A DNA stretch of 64,000 nucleotides from Neobacillus niacini (GTDB lineage Bacteria; Bacillota; Bacilli; Bacillales; Cytobacillaceae): NCBI RefSeq assembly GCF_023715785.1, contig NZ_JAMBOX010000003.1:248001-312000 (forward strand), written 5' to 3'. Under the pieces are notes generated by a model. It worked only from the letters and a program-made list of their open reading frames with translations, was not told where the DNA came from and made no database searches. Shown piece by piece: positions 7,711 to 17,902 of the stretch. Each line of letters starts with the position of its first letter. The stretch's first letter is position 1. A program made the translations under genes and the position numbers.

Positions 7711-9345
7711 TTAAAAATTCCATATTGTCTTATAAGCTTTTCTCCAGGCAAAAACCGTAACCACAAGGAGCAGGAATAAGTAGATAATTACTCCGAACGG
7801 AATCAACGTTGCCACGAAATGAAGACCGATGAATCCCCCAACCAAAAGCAGCGCCAGAAATATTTTCAGCCCGCCGCTTTGGGCAGCATCCTCGAAGGAT
7901 TCGGAAAATGGAAGTGTCCCTTTTAAAAACAGTGAACAAACGACCGTGTACAGGATAGATGCAATCAGAACTACCAGTAGGTCCGGAATCATTTTAAAAC
8001 CAAACATCCCCACAAAAATCACACTTAAAATGAAAAAGATGGGGAAAAACAGGTTTACGATAAATACCTTTAGCGCTGCACTATACAGTGATGCCAACTC
8101 ACTGATTGGCGCCGTTTGATAAATCCAAGCTCCTTTGTACTTCCCCGAATATCTCAGCATGGCAACAGCGTTTGGAATCATCACACTGCAAAAATAAATG
8201 GCAAGATACCATTTACTCGAAACCAGGTTGGCATACGAGTTCATTTGAATTTCATTAAACATGAATATAAACGGAAAAACTAAGGCCATCCCTAAAGCCG
8301 GATACACCTTAAGACGGAATTCCCGCTCATTTCGCATCATATTGTCGGCAAAGCGAAAAAAGAGCCTCTCTTCTTTACTGCGGCAAATAACTCCTGCAAG
8401 CCAATTTTTCCATTTGCGCTCTTTCCGCTTGCTCTCACCGCTTTGGTTGGCCAGCTTTTGCAAATTACTTTCAAATGAGGGCATCATCCGGCTGTAAATG
8501 ATGATGGATAACAGCGGGATTGCCACAGCCAGTAATGAAAATGCAATCAGATACAGGCTTGATTGCTGTCCCAAGATCAGTTCATATGGTGCGGCAAACC
8601 AAATGGGCGGAACAAAAAATTGCCACCAGCTTGGGGTAAAGGTAATATTCATATCCACAAAATTAAACGCCCGGACGACAACCTGATACCCTACTGCAAT
8701 TGAGATCGACAGCCCAATTTGCACGTAATTGATGATATCTTTCAGCTTTTCCCCATCAAAGAACCGTAAAATGAAATAATAGATAATCGAAGTTAACACG
8801 ACGATAAAAAGGTTAATGAGAATTAGCCCTGCCAAGGTTAAAAGCAAAAATACAATTCCATGTCGTATCGTCCCGGCAATTAGCGGCGCTGTGGCAATCG
8901 CCGCGGTCAAAAAGAAAAGATAGATGGCGATATGGATCGTTTTTGCGGCAGTGATTGTCTTTTTCCCAATCGGTTTCGTCCCGAGGATTCCCTTGTCACG
9001 AATATCGAGAAGCACGTTGGAAAAATCGGAAATCATCGAGGTCATCACGAGAAACATGATGACGCCAAAAAAAATGCTCATTTGATACATGTAATACTTG
9101 CCAAAGACAACCAAGGGAATGAGCATCACACTAAGAAGCGCATACATACCCAGCGACTTGATAAACCCATTTTCTTCAGGTTTATTCTTTTTCTTTGCCT
9201 GTTGATTAAAAATAGTCGGTGTTCTGCGCCCATCCATCGTAAGTTTGACAGCAAGGATTTTTCTCATGATCGGATAATCGATACCCGAGCGTTCAAATAA
9301 GCCGCTAAATAAATCGAGAATCTTTAATGTTCGGAAGTCTTTCAC
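7711..9345 (-). CDS. ABC-2 type exporter permease
   Basis: A 544-residue membrane protein with about 12 to 14 hydrophobic segments. The N-terminal 80 residues are cytoplasmic and basic (RRTPTIFNQQAKKKNKPEENG). It follows the ATP-binding subunit by two bases and must be its partner. The layout, a large two-lobed permease with one DrrA/CcmA-like ATPase, is common in Bacillus exporters of unknown substrate. Nothing in the sequence identifies what is exported. It ends at a strong bidirectional terminator. Confidence 0.82.
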   Translation of the reverse strand: MKDFRTLKILDLFSGLFERSGIDYPIMRKILAVKLTMDGRRTPTIFNQQAKKKNKPEENGFIKSLGMYALLSVMLIPLVVFGKYYMYQMSIFFGVIMFLVMTSMISDFSNVLLDIRDKGILGTKPIGKKTITAAKTIHIAIYLFFLTAAIATAPLIAGTIRHGIVFLLLTLAGLILINLFIVVLTSIIYYFILRFFDGEKLKDIINYVQIGLSISIAVGYQVVVRAFNFVDMNITFTPSWWQFFVPPIWFAAPYELILGQQSSLYLIAFSLLAVAIPLLSIIIYSRMMPSFESNLQKLANQSGESKRKERKWKNWLAGVICRSKEERLFFRFADNMMRNEREFRLKVYPALGMALVFPFIFMFNEIQMNSYANLVSSKWYLAIYFCSVMIPNAVAMLRYSGKYKGAWIYQTAPISELASLYSAALKVFIVNLFFPIFFILSVIFVGMFGFKMIPDLLVVLIASILYTVVCSLFLKGTLPFSESFEDAAQSGGLKIFLALLLVGGFIGLHFVATLIPFGVIIYLFLLLVVTVFAWRKAYKTIWNF

Positions 9346-9347
9346 GG

Positions 9348-10133
9348 TTACACCTCTTGAACGATGGAGACAAATTCCTCAGCTATCGCCTTATATTGAT
9401 TGAAGCCTGTTAACTGATTAAAGATTTGCTCAAGTGTCCCTTCCCTGTTTTGCTCCCTTAATTCATTGAAACTTCCATCAGCGACAATTTTTCCATCGTT
9501 GATCAAGATGATGCGGTTGCTGATTTTCTCGACTACATCCATGATGTGTGAGGAATAGAAAATCGTTTTACCCTGGGCTGCCAGCACCGCAAGGATTTCC
9601 TTGAATACCATCACACTATTGGCATCCAGCCCGCTTAACGGCTCATCCAAAAATAGCAAATCCGGGTTATGTAGTAAACTTGAGATAATCAGAACCTTTT
9701 GCCGCATTCCTTTCGAATAGGAGGCAATCCGTGAATGATATACCTGTTCCAAGCCAAAGGCCTCCATCAGTTTCTCCGCTTTATAATCTGCATCCCGATG
9801 GTCCAACCCATATAATTCCCCGACAAAGGTTAGGTACTCCATCGCCGTGAGATTATCATAGAGTTCGGCAATTTCCGGCACATAGCCAATTCTTCGTTTA
9901 TAATCGACGTTATTATCGGAGATTTTATCACCAAAAATTTCTATCGAACCGGAATAGTCGCCTTCAAGACCAAGGAGAATCTTGATGGTGGTGCTTTTTC
10001 CGGCACCGTTTGGCCCGATATACCCGATGATTTGTCCGCTTTCGACCGCTAAATCAATCCCTTTTAAGACCTGTTTTGCCCCATAATTCTTTTGTAAATC
10101 CTTTAAAACTAGCACTGTTTCCTGGATGGTCAT
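9348..10133 (-). CDS. ABC transporter ATP-binding protein (CcmA/DrrA type)
   Basis: A 261-residue nucleotide-binding subunit. Walker A is GPNGAGKST near residue 38. The signature is YSKGMRQK and Walker B is LLFLDEP, followed by the SSHIMDVVE switch histidine. Such stand-alone ATPases power ABC-2 exporters. The ATG at 10133 is chosen because GGAG lies six bases before it, while the in-frame ATG at 10145 overlaps that site. It is the first gene of a two-gene operon with the 544-residue permease downstream. Confidence 0.87.
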   Translation of the reverse strand: MTIQETVLVLKDLQKNYGAKQVLKGIDLAVESGQIIGYIGPNGAGKSTTIKILLGLEGDYSGSIEIFGDKISDNNVDYKRRIGYVPEIAELYDNLTAMEYLTFVGELYGLDHRDADYKAEKLMEAFGLEQVYHSRIASYSKGMRQKVLIISSLLHNPDLLFLDEPLSGLDANSVMVFKEILAVLAAQGKTIFYSSHIMDVVEKISNRIILINDGKIVADGSFNELREQNREGTLEQIFNQLTGFNQYKAIAEEFVSIVQEV

Positions 10134-10190
10134 CACCTTCTCCATTGTTTTATAGTTTTATATTAGCATAATTTTCCTGTGGTTTTACAA

Positions 10191-10222
10191 AAAAATGGCT
10201 GGTACTCACCCAGCCATTTTAT
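10191..10222. terminator. Terminator downstream of recQ
   Basis: AAATGGCTGG / CCAGCCATTT stem with flanking A- and T-runs, at the 3' end of recQ and before the ABC operon. Confidence 0.75.
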
Positions 10223-12345
10223 TTCTTACTAAGATAATAGACATAAACTTTGATCATGAAATAACTGACTTCTTCGGGAAGCAGTTCCTTAATGGGCTTT
10301 AAACGCTCCCGGCCAGCTTCTGCGACCGCTTTTTCTAAAAGCGGCAGGTATTCTGTTGGAATAAGCCTTGAAAAATCAACATCCATCCGCTGTTGAGCGC
10401 ATTGCAGTATATGAGCTTCCACAGTACTGACAGCAAGTTCACGTTTTTCGGCGATTTCCTGAATCGACAAATGCTGTTGATGCAAGCTAAGCGTCTCCAA
10501 GTGAGAATCAGTTACGGCTTTTTTGGCTGGCTTTTTCGTTGCAGCCTGCACCGGTTCGATATCACTCTGATAATCCGGGTTATTTTGCAAAAACTCCCTG
10601 ACCGCCTGAATAAACTGGAGGCCGTATTTTTGCAGCTTATGTTCTCCTACACCGCTTACCTGTAAAAATTCTTCGCTTGTTTTTGGCAGGCTTGCGCACA
10701 TATCCTTGAGAGCAGCATCGGAAAAGATGACGAATGGCGGCACATTTTCAGTATCGGCGATTTGTTTGCGGACTGCCCGTAATTCTTCAAATAATGGGTC
10801 CGTCTTGGAGACTTGCTTCACCTGGACGGTTTCTCTGCGTTGGACTGGCAATTTGCCAAGTAACACATCTTTTCCCTTTGTAGACACATAAATGGTGGGG
10901 AAGGTTCCCTGCTCAATGGCCAGTAACTCCTGCGAAATTAAAAATTCGATAAAATCGCTGACATCCTTGGCACTTTTGTCCTTCATGATTCCATAGGTTG
11001 ATAGCTTGTCGAACTGGAGCTCGGTCACTTTTTTATTTTTCGAGCCCGTTAATACTTGAGCGGTTAAGTTTTTGCCAAAGCGCTGTCCCATCCGGATGAC
11101 GCACGACAGGACCATTTGCGCCTCTTTTGTCACATCTATGCTCGTTCTTAAGTCAGTGCAATTTCCGCATCGGCCGCAATGTTCCGTTTCCGTTTCACCA
11201 AAATACTGCAGAATAAATTCCTGCAGACAGTTTTCTGTATGGCAGTAGTCAACCATTTGCTGTAGTTTTTCCAACTCTTGCTTGATACGACCTGGGTCAC
11301 TCGATTGGTCAATCAGAAAACGCTGAATCTGCACATCCTGCGGAGAGTACAGCACGATACATTCGCTGGCAAGTCCGTCACGGCCCGCACGACCTGCTTC
11401 CTGATAATAGCTTTCCATGTTTTTTGGCAGCTGCAGGTGAATACAGTAACGGATATTGGATTTGTCAATTCCCATTCCGAAGGCAGAGGTGGCGACCATA
11501 ACCGATGCCTGGTCTGTCAGAAACCGCTCTTGCTCATTGGCGCGATCGGCATCCCCCATACCCGCATGATAACGGGCAACGTTGATATTTACTTTCCGAA
11601 GACGTTCATAAAGGGTGTCGACATTTTTCCTGGTCGCTGCGTAAATAATCCCGGCCTCTTTGTCGTTCTTTTTAAGATAATCGAGCAAATATTTAATCCG
11701 GTCCTGGCCTTTAATGACGGAGAATGATAAATTTTCCCGTTCAAACCCAGTGATAATCGTATTTTCCTCGTCAATAGCGAGCAGGCTGCAGATGTCCTCA
11801 CGTACTTTCGGGGTTGCAGTTGCCGTTAAGGCGAGGACTTTCGGTGTTTGGGGCAGACTAGTGACCATTCTCTGGATATGTCTGTAGCTTGGGCGAAAGT
11901 CATGGCCCCATTGGGAAATACAGTGGGCTTCATCAACGGCAACGAGTCGGATGTCCATGTTTCTTAAGTCCTCGATAAAATCTGGAGATTCAAGGCGCTC
12001 CGGCGCTATGTACAGCAGTTTATATTCTCCTTGTTTGGCACTGCGGATCCGTTCATTTGCCTCGGAGTAGCTTAGCGAGCTATTGATAAAGGTTGCTGGT
12101 ATACCTGCTTGAATGAGAGCATCGACCTGGTCCTTCATCAGTGAAATTAGTGGGGAAATCACGATGGTGGTTCCCGGCAGGATGAGGGCAGGAATCTGGT
12201 AGCAAATCGATTTTCCGCCGCCGGTTGGCATCACACAAATCGTATTGTTTCCGGCAAGGACGGATGTGATTGCCTGCTCCTGGCCAGTTCGGAAGGAATT
12301 GTAGCCGAAGTAGGATTGCAGTAGTGGGAGTGCTTTTTCAAACAA
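10219..12345 (-). CDS. recQ: ATP-dependent DNA helicase RecQ
   Basis: A 708-residue 3'-to-5' helicase for recombination and replication-fork repair. In order: helicase lobe with Walker A PTGGGKS and VDEAHCISQWGHDFRPSY (DEAH plus aromatic loop), and the second lobe with YYQEAGRAGRDG. A zinc-binding set follows (YCHTENC ... HCGRCGNC), then the winged-helix RQC region. An HRDC domain lies around 500-590 (FEELRAVRKQIADTENVPPF), followed by a C-terminal HTH-like tail. A TTG start is used, nine bases after AAAGGAGG. A promoter-like TTTAAA-N17-TATAAT lies upstream. Confidence 0.95.
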   Translation of the reverse strand: MFEKALPLLQSYFGYNSFRTGQEQAITSVLAGNNTICVMPTGGGKSICYQIPALILPGTTIVISPLISLMKDQVDALIQAGIPATFINSSLSYSEANERIRSAKQGEYKLLYIAPERLESPDFIEDLRNMDIRLVAVDEAHCISQWGHDFRPSYRHIQRMVTSLPQTPKVLALTATATPKVREDICSLLAIDEENTIITGFERENLSFSVIKGQDRIKYLLDYLKKNDKEAGIIYAATRKNVDTLYERLRKVNINVARYHAGMGDADRANEQERFLTDQASVMVATSAFGMGIDKSNIRYCIHLQLPKNMESYYQEAGRAGRDGLASECIVLYSPQDVQIQRFLIDQSSDPGRIKQELEKLQQMVDYCHTENCLQEFILQYFGETETEHCGRCGNCTDLRTSIDVTKEAQMVLSCVIRMGQRFGKNLTAQVLTGSKNKKVTELQFDKLSTYGIMKDKSAKDVSDFIEFLISQELLAIEQGTFPTIYVSTKGKDVLLGKLPVQRRETVQVKQVSKTDPLFEELRAVRKQIADTENVPPFVIFSDAALKDMCASLPKTSEEFLQVSGVGEHKLQKYGLQFIQAVREFLQNNPDYQSDIEPVQAATKKPAKKAVTDSHLETLSLHQQHLSIQEIAEKRELAVSTVEAHILQCAQQRMDVDFSRLIPTEYLPLLEKAVAEAGRERLKPIKELLPEEVSYFMIKVYVYYLSKK

Positions 12346-12476
12346 GATGGTGGTCCTCCTTTCAATTTATAGATGTACTATCCTATTATACCGTTTAAGT
12401 CTTCGGATTTAAAAAGAAAAAATAGCGAGGACAGTTCAGCATAAATTCAACCAAACTTGTCCCCAAATTTACTTAT

Positions 12477-13487
12477 TTATCCACGCTGCAGCTGAAAGTC
12501 TGCCACTAACTCGCCAATTACCTCTTTTCTAGCATTCCTTAATTGCGGACGGTAGTGACTCATCAATTGCCCGATTTGGCCCTCAGTTAATAGATTTAGC
12601 TGCTTTAGCACTTCGACAGCGGCCGGATATACGGCACGGCTATTCCCATCTTCAATTTTGATGGCAATACCAAGCCCTGTTTCTAAATCTCCAATGGTAT
12701 AGACAGCCTCCGCCCCTACTTTTCCAATAAATCTGCCTTGCCCAACTCGCATGAAATCGGAGCAAAAGCGGTCGGTTCCGCCAACCATTTCAGGTGCATT
12801 TACCATCGCTTTAGTAACACGTTTAATCGCTTCACTTCGTTTTTCCGGCAGTCCCTTCGGATTAGCCAGCCTTGCATATCCATAAGCTATTTTTTCGAGC
12901 GGCAGTCCGTGAACCGGGACACCACATCCATCAATCCCGATTTCGATTTTTTCCTTCGGGTATTCTGTCATCTCGCTCACAGCCGCCAGAATCCGTTGCT
13001 GAACAGGGTGATCCAGTTCGTAGTAGTTTTCGAGCGGTTCGTCCATGTGCTTTGCCGTCACGAGCATCCCGGTATGCTTCCCCGAGCAGTTGTTAAATAA
13101 AGGGGTCACTTCTTTCCCTTCACGGATCAACTCTATGTATCTCTCTTCCCAGCGCGGTGGGTGGGTTCCGCATTTCAAACAGGTTTCTCCAAGCCCTGCC
13201 CGCGCAAGAATGGACAGCACCCGGTCCGTATGCATTTTTTCGCCATTATGGGAAGCGCAGCATAGCGACAGATCAGCGGCGCTTAATTTATAATGTTCGG
13301 CAGCGCCAGTTTCGACTACTGGGATAGCCTGAATCGGCTTCATTGAAGACCGGGCAAATACCACTGCATTGGGATTCCCGGCATAATAAAGCAATTGTCC
13401 TTTGGCATCCACAACCGCAATATGTCCATAATGCACACTTTCAATCAAATTACCTCTGGTTACATTTATTAAGCTGGTAGAATTCAA
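12477..13487 (-). CDS. Asparaginase II-family protein (PF06089 type)
   Basis: A 336-residue enzyme of the Rhizobium-etli-type asparaginase family, unrelated to AnsA/AnsB, that hydrolyses L-asparagine to aspartate and ammonia. Family motifs are visible: VVFARSSMKPIQAIPVVE, CCASHNGEKMHTDRV, LFNNCSGKHTGML and IGIDGCGVPVHGLPLE. The TTG at 13487 is nine bases after AAGGG. An in-frame ATG at 13496 directly abuts that site and is the alternative. It is monocistronic. No signal peptide is seen, so it should act in the cytoplasm. Confidence 0.88.
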   Translation of the reverse strand: MNSTSLINVTRGNLIESVHYGHIAVVDAKGQLLYYAGNPNAVVFARSSMKPIQAIPVVETGAAEHYKLSAADLSLCCASHNGEKMHTDRVLSILARAGLGETCLKCGTHPPRWEERYIELIREGKEVTPLFNNCSGKHTGMLVTAKHMDEPLENYYELDHPVQQRILAAVSEMTEYPKEKIEIGIDGCGVPVHGLPLEKIAYGYARLANPKGLPEKRSEAIKRVTKAMVNAPEMVGGTDRFCSDFMRVGQGRFIGKVGAEAVYTIGDLETGLGIAIKIEDGNSRAVYPAAVEVLKQLNLLTEGQIGQLMSHYRPQLRNARKEVIGELVADFQLQRG

Positions 13488-13652
13488 GTCTCTCATCCCT
13501 TAATTAAAATTCACAATCTTATAAATTATTATGGAATAAATTTACCCTATAGACAATCCATTTTTCGTTCCTTAAAAATATCCATATATGAAACATTTTC
13601 CAAACATAATCGTATGAATCAAAAGAAAGAGATATTTTTAGGGGGAGAGTAT

Positions 13653-13859
13653 ATGAGCGAAAAGGGTTGTATCAAGTGTGGCAGCAGGGATGCTGGAACA
13701 AAGGAAGTGGCCATGACAGGAACGGGGCTATCGAAGATCTTTGATGTTCAAAAAAACACGTTTACGGTTGTTTACTGTAAGAAATGCGGTTATTCGGAGT
13801 TTTACAATAAGAATACATCTACTGCATCAAATGTCCTTGATTTCTTCTTTGGCGGTTGA
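13653..13859 (+). CDS. Zinc-ribbon protein (DUF2082 type)
   Basis: A 68-residue protein with two CxxC pairs (CIKCGSRDAG near the start, YCKKCGYSEFY near residue 48), which make a rubredoxin-like zinc ribbon. The architecture and length match the nucleic-acid-binding zinc-ribbon family DUF2082. The ATG at 13653 has a GGGGGAG site. A terminator follows at once, so it is transcribed alone. No cellular role is known. Confidence 0.8.
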   Translation: MSEKGCIKCGSRDAGTKEVAMTGTGLSKIFDVQKNTFTVVYCKKCGYSEFYNKNTSTASNVLDFFFGG

Positions 13860-13875
13860 TGGAAAAAAGTGAAAT

Positions 13876-13904
13876 AGGGGACGGCATTCTAGCTGTCCCC
13901 TTTT
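13876..13904 (+). terminator. Terminator of the zinc-ribbon gene
   Basis: GGGGACGGC / GCTGTCCCC stem with a six-base loop followed by TTTT. It also faces the acyl-CoA ligase on the other strand. Confidence 0.75.
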
Positions 13905-13927
13905 AGTGCCACACCTGATGGACCTTT

Positions 13928-15502
13928 CTACTTATTCGTTGACCCCGGGCTAAACAATTCCTCCAGCTGCTTCCTGAGAATAAATTTTTGGATTTTTCCG
14001 CTCGCATTTCGCGGCAGGACTTCGCAGAACACATATTTGCGCGGGCGCTTATAGTTTGCCAGGCTGTCGCTGTTTTTGCAATACTCGTCGAGATCCTGCT
14101 CCGTGATATTTAGGTCTTTTTTCACGACAAACGCCGTTACGGTTTCACCCCAGCGGTCATCCGGTTGCCCGATAACAGCAACATCAAGGACACCCTCATG
14201 GGCGTGCAAAACGTCCTCCACCTCGCGCGGATAAATATTTTCCCCGCCGCTGATGATCATGTCATCGACCCGGTCATTGACAAACAGGTAGCCCTCGTCA
14301 TCAAGATAACCGATATCACCGGAATGATACCAGCCCTTATACAATGCTTTCTCCGTTGCTTCTTCGCGGTTGTAATAACCGACAAGCATAGAAGGTCCCC
14401 TAACGATAATCTCACCGGGTTCACCAACCGGCATAATGTCGTCCGGTTCCGATGGCCCGTCTTCTCTTGTGCGGACAACCCGAATTTCATGATTTAACCC
14501 GGCCTGCCCTGCCGAACCAACTTTTCGCAGCTGGTCTTTTTCCGACAAGAAGGTAATCGCCGGCCCCATTTCCGTCATTCCATAGGCCTGAATCAAGCCA
14601 ATTCCCAAACGGTTGTGTAGGGCACGAACCAAAGCTGGAGCCATTGGGGCCGCACCGTACAATCCCAACTTCAAGCTTGAAGTATCAAATTGACTTAAAT
14701 CTTCTTGAAGAAGCATGTTCCACATCGTTGGGGCAGCAAAGAATTTTGTGATTTTTTCTTGCCCCATTAACGATAGAATTACCTTTGGATTAAATTGATG
14801 CAAAATAACATTTTTCGCGCCTACATTTACCCGCGGCAGGAAGGCGCAGTGCAGTTCTGCACAGTGGAACATCGGTGCTGTTACAAGACCGACATCTTCT
14901 TTTTCCAGCTTTTGCGCAGCGATACATAACATACTCTGTTCGACCATATTTCGATGGGTATGCATGACCCCCTTCGGTCTTCCTGTCGTTCCACTTGTGT
15001 AAATAAACGCATAAAGATCTGTTTCACTCACATCGACAACAACTTGATCAGATGAGGCGGCGGCAAGTTTTTCTTGGTAGTTGGCGGCATAGGCTGGAGT
15101 TTCTTGGTCAATGAACCAAAATGAGGTTTTGTCGAATCGGCTTGCAATAGGCTCAATGACTTGCTCCAATGCTTTTTCAAAAATAACTACCTTGGGGGCG
15201 GCATCGGACAAAATAAAGGCGACTTCTTCAGACATGAGACGGAAATTGATTGGATTGAAGATGGCACCAATTTTGGCACAGGCAAAAAAGGCTGTTCCTA
15301 GTTCTTCGGTGTTGAACATGAACGTCGAAACGCGGTCGCCTTTTTTAACGCCTTCTTTTTGGAGCGCATTGGCCAGGCGATTCACTTGTTCGCTCCACTC
15401 CTTATAGGTGTATCGGACGTTTTTTCTTACATCATAGAGGGCTTCTTTGTTGAGGTACTTTTCCACTGTTAAATCAAAAATTTTACCGATTGTTGTTGTC
15501 AT
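13928..15502 (-). CDS. Acyl-CoA synthetase (fatty acid--CoA ligase)
   Basis: A 524-residue adenylate-forming ligase that activates a carboxylic acid to its CoA thioester with ATP. The P-loop-like AMP-binding motif YTSGTTGRPKGVMHTH is near residue 180. YGMTEMGP and YHSGDIGYLDDEGYLF are the A5 and A7 motifs. NASGKIQKFILRKQL ends the protein with the catalytic lysine. The ATG at 15502 has GGAGG; a longer frame to 15535 lacks a ribosome site. It lies 89 bp downstream of the acyl-CoA dehydrogenase on the same strand, so both likely serve degradation of one acid. Chain length is undetermined. Confidence 0.88.
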   Translation of the reverse strand: MTTTIGKIFDLTVEKYLNKEALYDVRKNVRYTYKEWSEQVNRLANALQKEGVKKGDRVSTFMFNTEELGTAFFACAKIGAIFNPINFRLMSEEVAFILSDAAPKVVIFEKALEQVIEPIASRFDKTSFWFIDQETPAYAANYQEKLAAASSDQVVVDVSETDLYAFIYTSGTTGRPKGVMHTHRNMVEQSMLCIAAQKLEKEDVGLVTAPMFHCAELHCAFLPRVNVGAKNVILHQFNPKVILSLMGQEKITKFFAAPTMWNMLLQEDLSQFDTSSLKLGLYGAAPMAPALVRALHNRLGIGLIQAYGMTEMGPAITFLSEKDQLRKVGSAGQAGLNHEIRVVRTREDGPSEPDDIMPVGEPGEIIVRGPSMLVGYYNREEATEKALYKGWYHSGDIGYLDDEGYLFVNDRVDDMIISGGENIYPREVEDVLHAHEGVLDVAVIGQPDDRWGETVTAFVVKKDLNITEQDLDEYCKNSDSLANYKRPRKYVFCEVLPRNASGKIQKFILRKQLEELFSPGSTNK

Positions 15503-15591
15503 TGGATCGCCTCCGTAATATATTGGGGAAGGCAATCGGCATAGTGACCGATTGCCTTAATTCCATTATTCAACACCTTTTTTTCAATTTT

Positions 15592-16737
15592 CTATAATCC
15601 TAGGTTCTTGGCAATGATCGTTTTCATGATTTCATTTGTACCGGCATAAATGGCGCCAACCTGAATGTCACGGAAGCGTCTGGCAATCTCATACTCTTCC
15701 ATGTAGCCATAGCCGCCGTGGAGCTGCATGCATTCGGAAGCAATTTTTTTGGCATTGTCGGTTAACTTCCATTTTGCCATCGAGACTTTGGTCACCACGT
15801 TTTTCCCTTCAATATGCTCAGCAATCAATTGGTCCAGGAAGGCCCGGGTCATCTGAATGTCGGTAGCCATTTCTACAATTTTAAACTGAGTGTTTTGGAA
15901 CTGGCTGACCGGCTTGCCGAATGCTTCACGGCTTTTAACATATTCAATTGTTTTTTGCAGCATGACTTCAGAGGCGGTTTGTGCCCCAATCGCCACAAGC
16001 AGCCGTTCCTGCTGGAGCTTTTCCATCAAATATTGGAACCCTTTGCCTTCTTCGCCAAGCAGATTTTCCTTTGGCACGCGGCAGTCTTCAAAAATTAATT
16101 CCGCCGTGTCCTGGGAATGGAGCCCAACTTTGTTCAGTTTGCGGCCCCGTGAAAACCCCGGGGTATCCCTCTCGATAACTAGCAAGCTGACCCCTTTATG
16201 CTTCGGCACAGCCTGAAGGTCCGTTTTCACCGCGACTACAATCAGGTCAGATTGAATGCCGTTTGTGATAAACGTTTTTTGTCCATTCACGATATAATGG
16301 TCGCCATCAAGCTTGGCTGTTGTTTTGATGTTGGCCAAATCAGAACCCGTACCTGGTTCCGTCATCGCGATAGCGGTAATCGTTTCGCCCGTCACGCACT
16401 TCGGGAGCCAGCGCTGCTTCTGCTCCTCCGTTCCGTAGGCAGTAATATACGGTACAACGATATCATTATGTAGCCCAATTCCGATTGTTCCGGTTCCCAC
16501 TTTTTCAAGCTCTTCATTGATGACAACGGAAAATCCCCAATCGACTCCGCTGCCGCCGTATTTCTCATCGATGTCCGGACACAGGAAGCCCTGTTCCCCC
16601 ATCTTCATCCAAAACGAACGAGGAATCATTTGCTCCTCTTCCCATTGCTCATAGTAGGGATATGCTTCTTTTTCCAAAAACTTTCTCAATGACTGGCGAA
16701 AAATTTCGTGGTCCTCGTTTAAATAGGGGTGTTTCAT
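15592..16737 (-). CDS. Acyl-CoA dehydrogenase (long-chain/isovaleryl type)
   Basis: A 381-residue FAD enzyme that oxidises acyl-CoA to trans-2-enoyl-CoA. FAD and substrate motifs AMTEPGTGSDLANIKT and YIVNGQKTFITNG are present, and HGGYGYMEEYEIARRFRD with YAGTNEIMK closes the fold. The glutamate that acts as base in the medium-chain enzyme is replaced (YAGT rather than YEGT). The base should therefore be Glu244 in KLQQERLLV, as in the long-chain/isovaleryl subgroup. It is the first gene of a unit with the acyl-CoA ligase. Confidence 0.9.
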   Translation of the reverse strand: MKHPYLNEDHEIFRQSLRKFLEKEAYPYYEQWEEEQMIPRSFWMKMGEQGFLCPDIDEKYGGSGVDWGFSVVINEELEKVGTGTIGIGLHNDIVVPYITAYGTEEQKQRWLPKCVTGETITAIAMTEPGTGSDLANIKTTAKLDGDHYIVNGQKTFITNGIQSDLIVVAVKTDLQAVPKHKGVSLLVIERDTPGFSRGRKLNKVGLHSQDTAELIFEDCRVPKENLLGEEGKGFQYLMEKLQQERLLVAIGAQTASEVMLQKTIEYVKSREAFGKPVSQFQNTQFKIVEMATDIQMTRAFLDQLIAEHIEGKNVVTKVSMAKWKLTDNAKKIASECMQLHGGYGYMEEYEIARRFRDIQVGAIYAGTNEIMKTIIAKNLGL

Positions 16738-16933
16738 ATCTATAAACCTCTCTTTCCAATGAAATCGCTTTCCAAATTGCGGATTATTTACGCCTTACGT
16801 CTATTCTATCAAAGGTTTAGATTTTTTTGAATTTTTAAACTGTTTATTTTCAGAAAAAATAGATACAGTTGTTACCATTTTTTTATAAATCGGCTATCAT
16901 TAACTTAGACAGAGTTGAAAAGGAGTAATGAAG

Positions 16934-17896
16934 GTGCAAAGGAGAAAATTAGTTATTACCCATAATCTTGAACAAAACTTGCTTAAAGAAATAAATGAAA
17001 TCATACCCGACTGGGAAGTCATTGCCGGCAAAGACAAAGAAGTGTGGCAGGATCATGTGAAGGATGCTGAAATTATCGCCGGCTGGAAAAAGGGGCTTGA
17101 GGAATATTGCTTGGCGCCTGATGCCAAACTGAAGTGGCTGCAAAGCTGGAGTGCCGGTGTCAACGCCATGCCGCTAAGCCAATTGGAATCGAAAGGCATT
17201 TTTTTAACAAGTGCCAATGGGGTTCATGCCTATCCGATTTCTGAAACGATTTTCGCCTTAATGCTCGGGCTGACGAGAAAAATTCATACATATGTAAAAA
17301 ATCAGCAAGCTAAAACCTGGCACCATGCCAATATGAATCTTGAAATCCATGAAAAGACCATTGGGATTATCGGCGTTGGAGCCATTGGAAAGGAAACCGC
17401 CAAAATTGCCAAGGCATTTGGAATGAGGGTGCTTGGTGTCAGGCATTCGGGCAAACCTGCCGAAAATGTAGATGGGATGTATACAACAGCGCAATTGGAT
17501 GAAATATTGCCACAGTGCGATTATGTGGCGGTAACACTGCCATTAACAAAGGATACCCGCCACTTGTTTGGTGCCAACCAGTTTCGGCAAATGAAACCCA
17601 CTGCTTTCATTATTAATATCGGCCGCGGGGAAATAGTGGTCGAGCAAGAACTCATTGAGGCATTGCAGAATGGAACGATTGCCGGTGCCGGACTTGATGT
17701 GTTTGAAAGGGAGCCATTAAGTGCGGAAAGCCCACTATGGGACATGGAAAACGTCATCATCACACCGCACACCTCCGGGTCTACACAGCATTATAATCAG
17801 CGGGTGGTTGAAAACATCCTGATTCCGAATCTAAAAAACTATCTTTCCGAAGAGGAACCCGGTGTCAATCTCGTGGATTACAAAAAAGGATATTAA
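16934..17896 (+). CDS. D-2-hydroxyacid dehydrogenase (NAD-binding)
   Basis: A 320-residue dehydrogenase of the phosphoglycerate/glyoxylate reductase superfamily, reducing a 2-keto acid or oxidising a D-2-hydroxy acid. The NAD fold carries GIIGVGAIGKETAKIAKAFG near residue 145. The catalytic Arg (NIGRGEIVVEQELIEAL), Glu (LDVFEREPL) and His (ITPHTSGSTQHYNQR) are all visible. The GTG at 16934 is eight bases from AAGGAG; an ATG at 16928 is only two bases from it. Monocistronic, with a clear terminator. The substrate is unknown. Confidence 0.87.
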   Translation: MQRRKLVITHNLEQNLLKEINEIIPDWEVIAGKDKEVWQDHVKDAEIIAGWKKGLEEYCLAPDAKLKWLQSWSAGVNAMPLSQLESKGIFLTSANGVHAYPISETIFALMLGLTRKIHTYVKNQQAKTWHHANMNLEIHEKTIGIIGVGAIGKETAKIAKAFGMRVLGVRHSGKPAENVDGMYTTAQLDEILPQCDYVAVTLPLTKDTRHLFGANQFRQMKPTAFIINIGRGEIVVEQELIEALQNGTIAGAGLDVFEREPLSAESPLWDMENVIITPHTSGSTQHYNQRVVENILIPNLKNYLSEEEPGVNLVDYKKGY

Positions 17897-17902
17897 TAAA
17901 GC

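Noticed and set aside
11278..11727. 149-residue ORF opposite recQ
   Set aside because: Antisense to a conserved helicase region whose motifs are all intact; no independent start signals.
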